A DNA stretch of 64,000 nt from Mageeibacillus sp. UBA5439 (GTDB lineage: Bacteria > Bacillota > Clostridia > Saccharofermentanales > DTU023). The stretch spans positions 53,734-117,733 of the forward strand of contig DIRJ01000052.1 of NCBI GenBank assembly GCA_002427505.1, in the 5' to 3' direction. Below, in pieces: positions 35,417-44,428 of the stretch (the stretch's first letter is position 1; the number at the start of each line of letters is the position of its first letter). The position numbers and the translations under genes are program-made. A model generated the notes under the pieces. That model saw only the letters and a list, made by a program, of their open reading frames with translations, was not told the DNA's origin and searched no databases.

Positions 35417-37288
35417 CTAGGGACGTCTGGCATCGGTAATGATCTGCCTGCCGCCGACAAAATTATTGAGAGAGTTAGCCTGCGGGTCACGCAGCTTGTC
35501 TGCCGTTATCTGCTGCCTGTCAATATACACGTAGCCCTGCTGCTGTATCGTGTAGGCATAGGGTGTACCACTGCCTGACTGCAGAACAAAGCCTGCCTTT
35601 GCCAGATAAGCTGCCAGGAGCTGATTAGCTTCAACATGATTGCCAAAGGGAAAGGCATATATCTTGAAAGTTCCAGTAAATTCTGCTATCTCCTCCTGCA
35701 TACGTTCCGTGTCCCAGCTGAGAGAACTGAGCGTTTCGTCAGGAACTGAGATCCTGTTATATGATTGAGAAGCAAAGACCCATTGTTTATCCTGAAGAAT
35801 TGTAAAAATTTCTCTAAGTTTTTCCCGGTTTGCCTCCGTATCTTCTACTGCATCCAAATAAAAACTTAAGCCGATACTCTGTGCCTGACCTCTCATGCGG
35901 TCCAGTTGCTCTGCATTCAGGGGATAGCCCAAAATTCCATCAACACCTGACAGAACAATTACTGCTTTTGCACCGTTGAAAGTGAAATCCGGGTGCTCCA
36001 GCAAAAAGCTTTCCAATATATCTATGGCTGTTGCCTGGCTGGTCAGCTGCTCAACTCCCTGACGGTCCTGAATTACGCCGAGAACATTCGAGTTCTCATC
36101 CAGATCCAGGCGTGAACAGATGCCGCTTTCAACCCTTTGAGGGGTAAAGTAAAAATCATCCAGAAACAAAAGCAGAGGCTTCTTGCCGGCCGGAATCAGC
36201 AGCCGCTGGAAAACACCGTCCTCATCAACCAGTTCGTTGCCGTTAATGAGTACATAATCATTCTCATACAGTGCTGCCAGCAGATGGCGGAACTCAGCAG
36301 CAGTGAGCAAATCTTCGTTTGCTCTTTCAGCGAAATCGTCATTATCAAAAGCTCGGTCAGGGTCAGCGATGACAGGCTTGACAGAGATGGCTTCAATGGG
36401 ATCACTCCAATAGATTAAATTGGTCGGCACCAGTTGATCTGTAAGTTTTTTCGCCTCAGTTAAGTCTTCCCTGTCCGTAAAATATAAGTCGATATCGTTA
36501 ATCAGCAAGCTGGCATCATAGAGACGCCCCTGCCTGATCAGCCGCTGGATTTCCGGCATGCGCACAAGATAGAGTTTCTCCAGTGCTTCCGTTCTGAGCT
36601 CCTGGAGAATGTGTTCTAAGGAACGTATACGGGTGTATTCCGGAGTGCTCAAATTCTCCAAGGCGTCTGCTGCAGCACTGTACTCTCCTTGCAAAAGAAG
36701 CTGATAGGCAGGCTCAAGTTCAGTTTTAAAGTCATGGAGCAAAGCAAAGTCGCTGACCTGATCGCTCAGGAATCTTCTGATTTCCGGCACAACATATAGT
36801 GTTTCCAGAAAGTGTATATACTCAGCTTCGCTGATACTGTCCAGGACATAATCCTTTAGTGCGTCTTCCAGCATATCCAGACTGCTGTCCCCTACAATGG
36901 ACATGCTGAGGGAAAGTTTATCTGCCTCCTCTTCGGTAAGCGAATTTCCCAGCATCACCGATTCAATTGTTGTTTGTGCAAAAGTTGACAGTTGACTTTC
37001 TATCTTGCTTCTGACCAGGATGGCATCAGCCAAGTCTGCAGATTTAGCTTCCGAAACTGTCGTATCTGCAATAATTTTCTGTGCCTGCCCATGCAGGGCA
37101 ATGATCTCCCCGAAATCTGCCTGCTTCAGAGCTTTTTCATAAGCCGCCTGTAAGTCATTTGTTTCCAGCGAGTTTTTAAGCACAAAGAAAAGCAGCAGAG
37201 CAAGAATAAGAACTATCACGCTCCAAACAGCGATAGTTCTCAGTTTGTTTTGCCTGCTGAAACTGCCGGGAAACTTTACTTTATTCAT
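35417..37288 (-). CDS. Membrane protein with degenerate polysaccharide-deacetylase-like domain
   Basis: A 623-residue protein: short basic N-terminus, one transmembrane helix (about 19-37), a long helical region rich in Glu, Leu and Ala (about 45-290), and a C-terminal domain resembling NodB-type polysaccharide deacetylases. In that domain LLLFLDD (D377-D378) matches the metal/catalytic aspartate motif and YAFPFGN (544-550) matches a later motif, but the usual S-H-x-x-x-H triad region reads ASQSYNR (506-512), so both metal-binding histidines are missing. It is therefore probably non-catalytic and perhaps glycan-binding; that is inference. It starts three bases after parC, so it is cotranscribed with topoisomerase IV genes. 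Confidence 0.65.
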   Translation of the reverse strand: MNKVKFPGSFSRQNKLRTIAVWSVIVLILALLLFFVLKNSLETNDLQAAYEKALKQADFGEIIALHGQAQKIIADTTVSEAKSADLADAILVRSKIESQLSTFAQTTIESVMLGNSLTEEEADKLSLSMSIVGDSSLDMLEDALKDYVLDSISEAEYIHFLETLYVVPEIRRFLSDQVSDFALLHDFKTELEPAYQLLLQGEYSAAADALENLSTPEYTRIRSLEHILQELRTEALEKLYLVRMPEIQRLIRQGRLYDASLLINDIDLYFTDREDLTEAKKLTDQLVPTNLIYWSDPIEAISVKPVIADPDRAFDNDDFAERANEDLLTAAEFRHLLAALYENDYVLINGNELVDEDGVFQRLLIPAGKKPLLLFLDDFYFTPQRVESGICSRLDLDENSNVLGVIQDRQGVEQLTSQATAIDILESFLLEHPDFTFNGAKAVIVLSGVDGILGYPLNAEQLDRMRGQAQSIGLSFYLDAVEDTEANREKLREIFTILQDKQWVFASQSYNRISVPDETLSSLSWDTERMQEEIAEFTGTFKIYAFPFGNHVEANQLLAAYLAKAGFVLQSGSGTPYAYTIQQQGYVYIDRQQITADKLRDPQANSLNNFVGGRQIITDARRP

Positions 37289-37290
37289 AT

Positions 37291-39522
37291 TCAGTCAAGC
37301 AGACTAAGCTGTCGCCCTGCCAGCGTCTTCTCCTTGATATAGCGACCTGAGCCCGGAAGCATCTGAACCCGATAGTATGCTTCATCTTCAATTTCCTCCC
37401 TGATTTGTTCAAGCGGCACGACTTTCACAACAGGATCCTTTTTGGCACCACGAATTACAGCAGTCCCCTGAGCGGATCTGGTTTTCTTCTGAGTCAGTTG
37501 TGAGCTGTCAAAAATCAACATCTTACCTTTCTCTGTCTGCAGGGCAAAGCTGGGATCCTCATCATCGGCCCGGAAGCGTATTAACCTGATTTCTGCTGAG
37601 TCACTGAAAGCGTTAATCAGCTTTCTGCGGTTCTGCTTTGTTTCGTAGTGACCGGCATCAAAGCGCACACCTTTGCCGTTGGCAAAAATAGCCACAAATT
37701 CACCTGTAAATGGTTCAGTGGCGGCATGAACGCAGATCACCCGCTCCCCTGCTTCCAGTTCCAGCAGGTTAGGAGTATATTCCCCCAGTAAGGACGGACG
37801 CGAATCTTCAATTTCCCAGGCCATCATTTTGTATGCATTAGCCTTATCAGTCAGAAAAATCAGTTCTGATTGATTGCTGGCATCCTCTTCAATGATAATG
37901 CGGTCGTTCTCTTTAAGTTTAAGCTCAAAATTGCCACGCAATGAAGTCAGAGCCAGCTTCTTAAAATATCCTTCTTCCGTCAGAAAAATGCGGATATTGT
38001 AGTCCGGAATCAATTCCGTTACTTCCGGAATGTCAATATCGTCAGGATCAACCAGCCGGGTACGCCGTTCACGGCCATATTTTCCGGAAACTTCGGTCAG
38101 CTGAGCAGAGATCAGCTTCCTTTGGCGCTTGTCGCTCTTCACCAGCTTTTCCAGATCCTCAATTTCTTTCAGCAAATCTTTTATATCGTCAAGACGGCGA
38201 ATGATATATTCGCGGTTGAGATTACGCAGTTTAATTTCAGCAACCGCTTCTGCCTGTTCTTTGTCAATCGTAAATGCCTTCATCAGGCGCGGGATGACAT
38301 CGCGTTCTTTTTCAGTAGTGCGGATTACCTGAATAGCCAGATCAATATCCAGAAGAATAGCTTCGTATCCGCGCAGAATGTGCAAACGCTCACGTTTCCT
38401 GCCCAGAGAAAAACTCGTTTCACGCCTGATGCAGGTCATGCGCCATTGTATCCACTCATTAAGTATTTCACGGACTCCCATTACCCGGGGTCTGTCATTA
38501 ATTAAAATATTAAAATTACATGAAAAATAACTCTCCAGCGAAGTGCTTTCAAAGAGCCGATGCAAAAGAATATCAGGATCAGCAGTGCGCTTATATTCAA
38601 TGCTGATACAAAGACCATTGAGATCTGTTTCATCACGAACATTGGTAATATCTTGCAGCCTGTTCTTTTTTATTTGATCTGAGATATCATCAATTATTGT
38701 TTCAATCGTTGTTGTATAAGGGATCTCCCTGATTTCTATAGTGGCATCCTTGCGGTTAATCTCAGCTGTAGCCCTTAGCTTAAAAGAGCCGCGGCCGGTC
38801 TCGTAGATTTCGCGCATGTCTTTCCGGTCATAAATCAATTCACCTGCCGTAGAAAAATCAGGCGCGGGCATGTACTCAAGCAGGTCAGCTTCAGGGTCCT
38901 TTAACAAAGCAATAGTAGCATTGCAGACTTCGCTCAGATTGAAGGAGCAGATATTGCTGGCCATACCTACAGCTATTCCCTGATTATTATTGACCAGAAT
39001 AGTCGGAAATTTCGCCGGCAGAAGGCGTGGCTCCTTTGTTGTCCCCGAGTAATTGTCGATCATGTCGACAGCGTTTTTGTCCAGTCCGTCAAAAATGGTT
39101 TCACAGGAAGCGTCAAGACGTGCTTCAGTATAGCGGGAAGCCGCATACTGCATGTCTCGTGAGGTCACGCTGCCGAAGTTTCCTTTGGAATCAATCCAGG
39201 GATGCAGCAGAGTACCGTTGCCGCGCGTCAGCCTTACCATGGTTTCATAAATCGCCTGATCACCGTGTGGATTCAGCTGCATGGTCTGACCTACTATGTC
39301 GGCAGATTTTGCGCGCGGACCGGAAATAAGCCCCATTTTGTACATGGTATAAAGTAATTTTCTATGCGATGGTTTGAAACCGTCAATCTCGGGAATAGCT
39401 CTGGAAACTATTACGCTCATGGCGTATGGCATGTAATTATTATAAAGTGTGTCTGAGACAGACACAGGAATTACTGCTGTTTTCCCAGCTGCCTGGTCCA
39501 TTATCTTTTCATCTTGCGTCAT
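37291..39522 (-). CDS. parC: DNA topoisomerase IV subunit A
   Basis: The 743-residue protein has the GyrA/ParC breakage-reunion domain (YAMSVIVSRAIPEIDGFKPSHRKLL in two pieces), the catalytic tyrosine in AASRYTEARL, and a C-terminal region shorter than GyrA. The absence of the GyrA-box and the company of a ParE-like subunit favour topoisomerase IV (decatenation) over gyrase; phylogeny would decide. It follows parE by nine bases. The C-terminal half contains a long coiled coil (about 420-470). Confidence 0.88.
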   Translation of the reverse strand: MTQDEKIMDQAAGKTAVIPVSVSDTLYNNYMPYAMSVIVSRAIPEIDGFKPSHRKLLYTMYKMGLISGPRAKSADIVGQTMQLNPHGDQAIYETMVRLTRGNGTLLHPWIDSKGNFGSVTSRDMQYAASRYTEARLDASCETIFDGLDKNAVDMIDNYSGTTKEPRLLPAKFPTILVNNNQGIAVGMASNICSFNLSEVCNATIALLKDPEADLLEYMPAPDFSTAGELIYDRKDMREIYETGRGSFKLRATAEINRKDATIEIREIPYTTTIETIIDDISDQIKKNRLQDITNVRDETDLNGLCISIEYKRTADPDILLHRLFESTSLESYFSCNFNILINDRPRVMGVREILNEWIQWRMTCIRRETSFSLGRKRERLHILRGYEAILLDIDLAIQVIRTTEKERDVIPRLMKAFTIDKEQAEAVAEIKLRNLNREYIIRRLDDIKDLLKEIEDLEKLVKSDKRQRKLISAQLTEVSGKYGRERRTRLVDPDDIDIPEVTELIPDYNIRIFLTEEGYFKKLALTSLRGNFELKLKENDRIIIEEDASNQSELIFLTDKANAYKMMAWEIEDSRPSLLGEYTPNLLELEAGERVICVHAATEPFTGEFVAIFANGKGVRFDAGHYETKQNRRKLINAFSDSAEIRLIRFRADDEDPSFALQTEKGKMLIFDSSQLTQKKTRSAQGTAVIRGAKKDPVVKVVPLEQIREEIEDEAYYRVQMLPGSGRYIKEKTLAGRQLSLLD

Positions 39523-39531
39523 TTGCTGCTC

Positions 39532-41514
39532 CTACACGACATCCAGCATATCAATATATTTATGGCCGTGATCTTCAATGTATTCCCGCCGGTCGGCTAC
39601 ATCTTTACCCAAAAGGAGTTCAAAAGTTTTTTCAGCCGTTGCCTTATCTTCCGGCACTACTTCGATCAGGCGGCGGCTTACCGGATTCATAGTTGTCTGC
39701 CACATCATCTCGGGCTCGTTTTCTCCCAGACCCTTAGAGCGTTGCAGGTGCACCTTGCCGCCATCCAGCCGGGCTATGATTTCCTCCTTATCCCGCTCGG
39801 TATAGGCAAAGTGTGTTGTTTCCAAACTGCCCTTTGTGTGAGTTATTTCAAAGAGAGGCGACTCTGCAATGAATACCTTATGTTCCGTTAACAGTAGCGG
39901 CGTTAATCTGAAAAACATGGCCAGAATGAGGGTGCGTATCTGAAAACCATCTACATCAGCATCTGTGCAGATGATGACTTTGTTCCAGCGCAGACGTTTT
40001 ATGTCGAATTGGGCCACATTTTTTACTTGTTTATTGCCCAGATCTACACCACAGCCCAAAACTTTGATTAAGTCCATGATTATATCGTTGTTCAAAATTG
40101 AGCGCAGGTCTGCCTTCAGGCAATTGAGGATTTTTCCCCTGACAGGAATTATTGCCTGAAAATCCGCATTCCGTGCCATTTTTACTGAACCCAAAGCTGA
40201 ATTGCCCTCAACAATATAAAGCTCCCGTTCATTGATATCCTGAGAACGGCAATCAACAAATAAACGCGGTTTATTGGTGAAGTCCATCGATGTCATCAGG
40301 TCCTTCTTAACACTGATGCGCATCTTTTCGGCTCGCTCACGGCTGCGTTTATTAATCATGACCTGATCCAGCACCCGCAAACCCGCTTCCCTGTGTTCAA
40401 TAAACCATATATCGAGCTTATTGCGGATCAAATCAGTCATAAAACGCTGGATATATTGGTTATTAATCGAGCGCTTGGTTTGGTTCTCATAGCTGGTAAC
40501 TGTAGAGAAAGAACTCGTTACGATAATCAGACTGTCTTCAATATCACTGAAGCTGATCTTGCTCTCATTGCTTCTGTACTTATTCTCCTGCTTGAGCCAG
40601 TCATCGAAAACTGAGACAAAAGCTGAACGGACCGCCCGGTCAGGAGAACCTCCGTATTCAAGCGGAGAGGAGTTGTGGTAATAGGACAGAAGATGATTTT
40701 CATTGTTAAAAGCGAAAGCTATTGTAGCGTTAGCCCGATATTCTTCTCTGTCAGAGCGGTCTCTGCCCCTGCCTTCACCCTGAAAGGAAAAAGCATCACT
40801 CATGCGGCCCTTCTCCTGATTAAGCTCTCTGACATAGGCCAGTATGCCGTCCGGATAAGAAAAACTCTGCTCCTCACCACTAATCTCATCTTTGAACTCA
40901 AAAACAGTGCCGCTGTTAACAATCGCCTGCTGTTTCAGAGTTTCCAGAAAAAACTCCGTCGGGATCTTAATATCAGTTAAGACATCATAGTCCAGTAGAA
41001 AGTGCTGCTTAGTGCCTGTTCGCCGGGATCTGGTCTCGGTCTTTTTAAGACCGCCGATGTTCTCACCCTTCTCAAAATGGAGCTCGTAAAGATAGCCGTC
41101 TCTGGTGACTTCAACATCAAAGAAACGCGAAGCATACTGAGTGGCACAAGCCCCTAAGCCATTAAGTCCGAGACTGTACTCATAGTTTTCACCCAGATTT
41201 GTTTTGTATTTACCGCCGGCATATAGCTCGCAGTAAACTAACTCCCAGTTATAGCGTTCTTCATTCTGATTATAGTCCAGAGGTATGCCCCTGCCATGGT
41301 CTTCTACCAGAATGGAATAGTCTTTAAAACGGGTAATTGATATCAGATCACCGAAGCCGGCTCTGGCTTCATCGATGGAGTTGGACAGTATTTCAAAAAA
41401 AGCCTGCTGAGCACCGCGTAAATCGTCAGAACCGAAGATTACACTGGGACGCAGGCGAACTCTGTCAGCACCCTTAAGCGAGGAAATGCTCTCATTGTTA
41501 TAGTGTTGTGCCAT
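39532..41514 (-). CDS. parE: DNA topoisomerase IV subunit B
   Basis: The 660-residue subunit has the GHKL ATPase domain (EILSNSIDEARAG with the Mg-binding Asn, EDHGRGIPLD, GLNGLGA), the transducer, and the TOPRIM domain (ELYIVEGNSALG and TDADVDG with FRLTPLL). ATP-driven strand passage with ParC separates daughter chromosomes. The start has GGAGGAAG at longish spacing. It reads away from the divergent tRNA-Gly; the 122-base gap would hold both promoters. Confidence 0.9.
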   Translation of the reverse strand: MAQHYNNESISSLKGADRVRLRPSVIFGSDDLRGAQQAFFEILSNSIDEARAGFGDLISITRFKDYSILVEDHGRGIPLDYNQNEERYNWELVYCELYAGGKYKTNLGENYEYSLGLNGLGACATQYASRFFDVEVTRDGYLYELHFEKGENIGGLKKTETRSRRTGTKQHFLLDYDVLTDIKIPTEFFLETLKQQAIVNSGTVFEFKDEISGEEQSFSYPDGILAYVRELNQEKGRMSDAFSFQGEGRGRDRSDREEYRANATIAFAFNNENHLLSYYHNSSPLEYGGSPDRAVRSAFVSVFDDWLKQENKYRSNESKISFSDIEDSLIIVTSSFSTVTSYENQTKRSINNQYIQRFMTDLIRNKLDIWFIEHREAGLRVLDQVMINKRSRERAEKMRISVKKDLMTSMDFTNKPRLFVDCRSQDINERELYIVEGNSALGSVKMARNADFQAIIPVRGKILNCLKADLRSILNNDIIMDLIKVLGCGVDLGNKQVKNVAQFDIKRLRWNKVIICTDADVDGFQIRTLILAMFFRLTPLLLTEHKVFIAESPLFEITHTKGSLETTHFAYTERDKEEIIARLDGGKVHLQRSKGLGENEPEMMWQTTMNPVSRRLIEVVPEDKATAEKTFELLLGKDVADRREYIEDHGHKYIDMLDVV

Positions 41515-41586
41515 TACTTATTCTTCCTCCGCAGTAATTTTGTCATGTTCAGATTTAAAACTCAAGCCATAATTCTCAGCTTGTAC

Positions 41587-41615
41587 TTTACAAAAATTCA
41601 AAGCTCAGGTAAAAT
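41587..41615 (+). promoter_or_regulatory. Sigma-A promoter of tRNA-Gly-tRNA-Arg
   Basis: TTTACA (41587-41592) and TAAAAT (41610-41615) with a 17-base spacer, about 20 bases before tRNA-Gly. Confidence 0.75.
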
Positions 41616-41635
41616 AGCGACTGTTCGTATCAGAT

Positions 41636-41709
41636 GCGGGTGTAGTTTAGTGGCAGAACATCAGCCTTCCAAGCTGATCGTGAGGGTTCGATTCCCTTCA
41701 CCCGCTCCA
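41636..41709 (+). tRNA. tRNA-Gly (anticodon TCC)
   Basis: Acceptor strands GCGGGTG and CACCCGC pair fully, with discriminator T and encoded CCA. Anticodon stem ATCAGC/GCTGAT encloses CTTCCAA, giving TCC. The first of two genes in a small operon. Confidence 0.96.
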
Positions 41710-41719
41710 TTTTTTTCAT

Positions 41720-41796
41720 GGGCATATAGCTCAGTTGGATAGAGCAACAGCCTTCTAAGCTGTGGGTCGCAGGTTCGAGTCCTGCTATGCTCGCCA
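41720..41796 (+). tRNA. tRNA-Arg (anticodon TCT)
   Basis: Acceptor strands GGGCATA and TATGCTC pair with one wobble; discriminator G and encoded CCA follow. Anticodon stem ACAGC/GCTGT holds CTTCTAA, giving TCT (reads AGA). Ten bases separate it from tRNA-Gly. Confidence 0.96.
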
Positions 41797-41802
41797 CGAT
41801 GT

Positions 41803-41836
41803 AACCCTTAAAACATGAGTTTTAGGGGTTTTTTCA
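41803..41836 (+). terminator. Terminator of tRNA-Gly-tRNA-Arg
   Basis: AACCCTTAAAAC pairs with GTTTTAGGGGTT around loop ATGA, followed by further T residues. Its tail overlaps the stop codon of the convergent gene that ends at 41834. Confidence 0.9.
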
Positions 41837-43246
41837 TTCTTCAGGAAACAAGAGCTGCTCCAGGACGTAACCTTGCCGTCCGTCAGCTAAACGCACCCTG
41901 ACCCAGCTTTCTTCAGCCTGGCTCGTTTGAAAGACCTTATCCCCTCTTTGTAAAGTAGCAATGAGGTCAGTGCCACCGGGGGAAGTCATCACCTGCAAAC
42001 TGTTAGCTCTTACCTCAACTTCAATTTCAAATATAGTCGCATCCGGATCAATAGTGGAACTTTCTTCCACAGTGCTGTCAGGACTTTTTGTCTCTTCTTC
42101 CCTGCCCGTACCGGAACCTATACTTTTTATTCCCCAGACAAGCAGCAGAAGCAGCAGCAGAACTATAGCAATAAAGGTCAGAAGTGACAGGCTGCGTGAA
42201 TGCTCAAACAGATGCGTTGCGCGATAAAATAATCTATTGAAAACATCCTTGATACCGCCGGCATTCCACATTTTAATCCGGTCGATCACTTTCGGTTCAG
42301 GCGGATTTTCTTCCTGGGTCCGTGCAGCAGAAGGATATTGTCTCTGATCACCGGTCCTCTTGTTTTGCAGCCTGGGCTTTTCATTACCAAAACTCGAAAT
42401 AAACTTCGGAGCTTGAGCCTGACTCTCTTCAAAATATCTGACTTGTCTTTCCAGCTCCAGCTCAGCTGGTAAAATACGAACATTTCCGTCTCTGAGGGGA
42501 ACAACCTTTGAACGGCGAATTGATTGCAGAAAGCCGGAATGATCATATTCACTGCCTCCCAATGACGTATTTTTGCTGCCGCTCATCTGTCCGGTATCGA
42601 TTCTTTGAACATGAACGGAAAACCAGGTGGTATCGTTTGAATAGCCTGACTGAGAGGCAATACTGCTTAATTCCGCCATCGATACATTCAACTGGCGCAT
42701 GTCGCCAAAAAGTTCTTCCAGCTCTTCGGCCATGAACAAATCTATGAATTCAGGATCAATTATAAGAAAATTATCATTCTCACGCGGTCTGAAGGCATAG
42801 AAATCCAGTTTGCGAATTGACTCTGACAAGTTTAGCTGAGGAAGAAGTGTGGGCTGTTGCCTGTAGATCCGCTCTCCACGATGCAGGTAGACTCCCAGAT
42901 CCTTGTTGCAGAAGACAAAAACAATTTCTGCAGTCATCAGGAAGAGAAAATCTGCCTCCAGCCCATCATTAATTCCCGCTTCCAGAAAACGGGACAGACC
43001 CTGTATTTGCAAATCACGGAAAGCAAGCTGCCATTGCCGCAATTGCACACGAGTGTCGTGGATTGCTGCCGGATCATCTTTGTCCGTCAGTATCCCTGCA
43101 ATTAATTGAACACGGCGATTACCCGAAGCAACATAGTGCTGCTGCCGGTGCGTGGCTAATAAGCCAATATCGCGATCATTAAGTTGTAATGTGAGCTCTT
43201 TGCGATCACGTTCGGCCAAATGAGCCGTCAAGGTCGATCGGATCAT
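41834..43246 (-). CDS. Membrane protein: PP2C-like N-domain, one TM helix, C-terminal SH3 domain
   Basis: I do not recognise this 470-residue protein as a named family. Residues about 90-215 follow the order of a PP2C phosphatase core (a VFVFCNKDLGVYLHRGE strand pair, FLIIDPEFIDLF, then SNDTTWFSVHV), but every position where PP2C has a metal-binding Asp is changed (GDSR to NKDLG, SDG to DPE). A proline- and glutamine-rich linker follows, then a transmembrane helix near 360-380 and a bacterial SH3 domain (about 405-470) that probably faces the wall. It resembles an inactive signalling protein. The ATG has no clear ribosome binding site; a 7-base inverted repeat lies 20 bases upstream. Confidence 0.55.
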   Translation of the reverse strand: MIRSTLTAHLAERDRKELTLQLNDRDIGLLATHRQQHYVASGNRRVQLIAGILTDKDDPAAIHDTRVQLRQWQLAFRDLQIQGLSRFLEAGINDGLEADFLFLMTAEIVFVFCNKDLGVYLHRGERIYRQQPTLLPQLNLSESIRKLDFYAFRPRENDNFLIIDPEFIDLFMAEELEELFGDMRQLNVSMAELSSIASQSGYSNDTTWFSVHVQRIDTGQMSGSKNTSLGGSEYDHSGFLQSIRRSKVVPLRDGNVRILPAELELERQVRYFEESQAQAPKFISSFGNEKPRLQNKRTGDQRQYPSAARTQEENPPEPKVIDRIKMWNAGGIKDVFNRLFYRATHLFEHSRSLSLLTFIAIVLLLLLLLVWGIKSIGSGTGREEETKSPDSTVEESSTIDPDATIFEIEVEVRANSLQVMTSPGGTDLIATLQRGDKVFQTSQAEESWVRVRLADGRQGYVLEQLLFPEE

Positions 43247-43265
43247 AGCTTATACCAGTTCTCCG

Positions 43266-43281
43266 CCATAAATGTTTATGG
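43266..43281. repeat. Inverted repeat upstream of the PP2C-like/SH3 gene
   Basis: CCATAAA and TTTATGG form a perfect seven-base dyad with spacer TG, about 20 bases before the start codon at 43246. It could be an operator or a small hairpin affecting initiation. Confidence 0.4.
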
Positions 43282-43362
43282 TGAGTATCCTTTCAATCCC
43301 GGGAAGCCTGCAAGCCTCCGAGTAAAAATTTCTTCTACGGCGATTATTCTACCACGTTTAGC

Positions 43363-43923
43363 TTACTTAGAGTCTTTCTGCAGCCAATCCCGGGCCAACA
43401 AACCGAAAATATTCATATCCAGATACCTGGACCCGCGGCGCACATAATCACGCTGGGTGCCTTCGTGCCGGAAATGCAGACGCTTGAAAAGTTTACAGGA
43501 GTCCTCATTGCCGCTGATTATCCTCGCATTAAGACGATGAAGCTCCAGATCCCGGAACAGGAAGTCAATGAAGATCGTCATAGCTTCAGCCGCCAGGCCC
43601 TGGCCGCGTTCTGCCGAGCTCAGGAGCGCAATACCCACTTCCGCATGTTCCATCTCAAAGTCGACAGACTCACAGGTGATAATACCTATGGGCTTTTGTT
43701 CATGCAGAACCGTAAAAACAAAAGCTGTATCTAAGTCATTCCAATCAGACATGAGCTCTGCCAATGTGCTTCCGGAATATGTCTGCAGTCTGGAGGGCAG
43801 GTAATAATACAGGACATCTTCGTCTGCAAACAGCTCGGCAAATGCATCATAATCTTCAGTTTTGAGATTGCGGATGAGCAGCCTTTGCCCCCGCAAAGAA
43901 GCCTTACTTAAGATTTGCTTCAA
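43363..43923 (-). CDS. GNAT-family N-acetyltransferase (RimJ/RimL type)
   Basis: The ~186-residue protein has the RimJ/RimL pattern: LRGQRLLIRNLKTEDYDAF near the start, the acetyl-CoA-binding SSAERGQGLAAEAM motif, then LNARIISGNEDSCKLFKRLHF in two pieces. The substrate is unknown. I prefer TTG 43923, which has AGGAGG five bases before it; an in-frame ATG at 43971 would add 16 residues but lacks a ribosome binding site. It reads toward the PP2C-like/SH3 gene, 116 bases downstream. Confidence 0.85.
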   Translation of the reverse strand: MKQILSKASLRGQRLLIRNLKTEDYDAFAELFADEDVLYYYLPSRLQTYSGSTLAELMSDWNDLDTAFVFTVLHEQKPIGIITCESVDFEMEHAEVGIALLSSAERGQGLAAEAMTIFIDFLFRDLELHRLNARIISGNEDSCKLFKRLHFRHEGTQRDYVRRGSRYLDMNIFGLLARDWLQKDSK

Positions 43924-44095
43924 GCTCTCCTCCTGCCTGCCGTCGGTTCTTAAATGATTATCAGCGTACATTTTTGTATTATTTCTGCTTTCCTTGCCTA
44001 AGTTTAGACAATATTGTAAAAAGAATGCTATACTGCTAAAGTCTTATCTTAAGCTTAACATCTAAACCTGATCAGTTTAAGAGTACAAAATGGAT

Positions 44096-44124
44096 TTGAC
44101 ACTAAGCGATTAGCTTGATAGAAT
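44096..44124 (+). promoter_or_regulatory. Sigma-A promoter of the tRNA-His-Gln-Lys operon
   Basis: TTGACA (44096-44101), 17-base spacer, TAGAAT (44119-44124). Start of transcription would be about 15-18 bases before tRNA-His. Confidence 0.85.
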
Positions 44125-44148
44125 TCTTTTGCGCTTGCGAGAAGACAC

Positions 44149-44226
44149 GGTGGAATTAGCTCAGTTGGTTAGAGTGCCAGGTTGTGGCCCTGGAAGTCGT
44201 GGGTTCGAATCCCATATTCCACCCCA
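44149..44226 (+). tRNA. tRNA-His (anticodon GTG)
   Basis: Acceptor GTGGAAT/ATTCCAC is preceded by the extra 5' G typical of tRNA-His, opposite discriminator C; CCA is encoded. Anticodon stem CCAGG/CCTGG holds TTGTGGC, giving GTG. Confidence 0.96.
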
Positions 44227-44237
44227 TTTTCTCGCAT

Positions 44238-44313
44238 TGGGGTGTAGCCAAGGGGGTAAGGCACGGGACTTTGACTCCCGCAGTCGCAGGTTCAAATCCT
44301 GCCATCCCAGCCA
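44238..44313 (+). tRNA. tRNA-Gln (anticodon TTG)
   Basis: Acceptor TGGGGTG/CATCCCA with one G-T wobble, discriminator G, encoded CCA. Anticodon stem CGGGA/TCCCG holds CTTTGAC, giving TTG. The middle gene of a three-tRNA operon. Confidence 0.96.
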
Positions 44314-44314
44314 T

Positions 44315-44390
44315 GATCCACTAGCTCAGTCGGTAGAGCATCTGACTTTTAATCAGGGGGTCTGGGGTTCGAATCCCCAGTGGGTCACCA
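44315..44390 (+). tRNA. tRNA-Lys (anticodon TTT)
   Basis: Acceptor GATCCAC pairs with GTGGGTC (one wobble), discriminator A, encoded CCA. The anticodon loop CTTTTAA gives TTT. Only one base separates it from tRNA-Gln, so maturation of the two is tightly linked. Confidence 0.95.
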
Positions 44391-44427
44391 AACAGAGTTC
44401 GGAACTAAGTCCGGACTCTGTTTTTTA
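44391..44427 (+). terminator. Terminator of the tRNA-His-Gln-Lys operon
   Basis: AACAGAGT pairs with ACTCTGTT, extended inside by CGGA/TCCG, followed by TTTTATTT. It abuts the end of the convergent alkyltransferase gene. Confidence 0.85.
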
Positions 44428-44428
44428 T

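Noticed and set aside
44149..44390. Protein-coding frame across the tRNA-His-Gln-Lys cluster
   Set aside because: The frame runs through three intact tRNA genes and has no homology.
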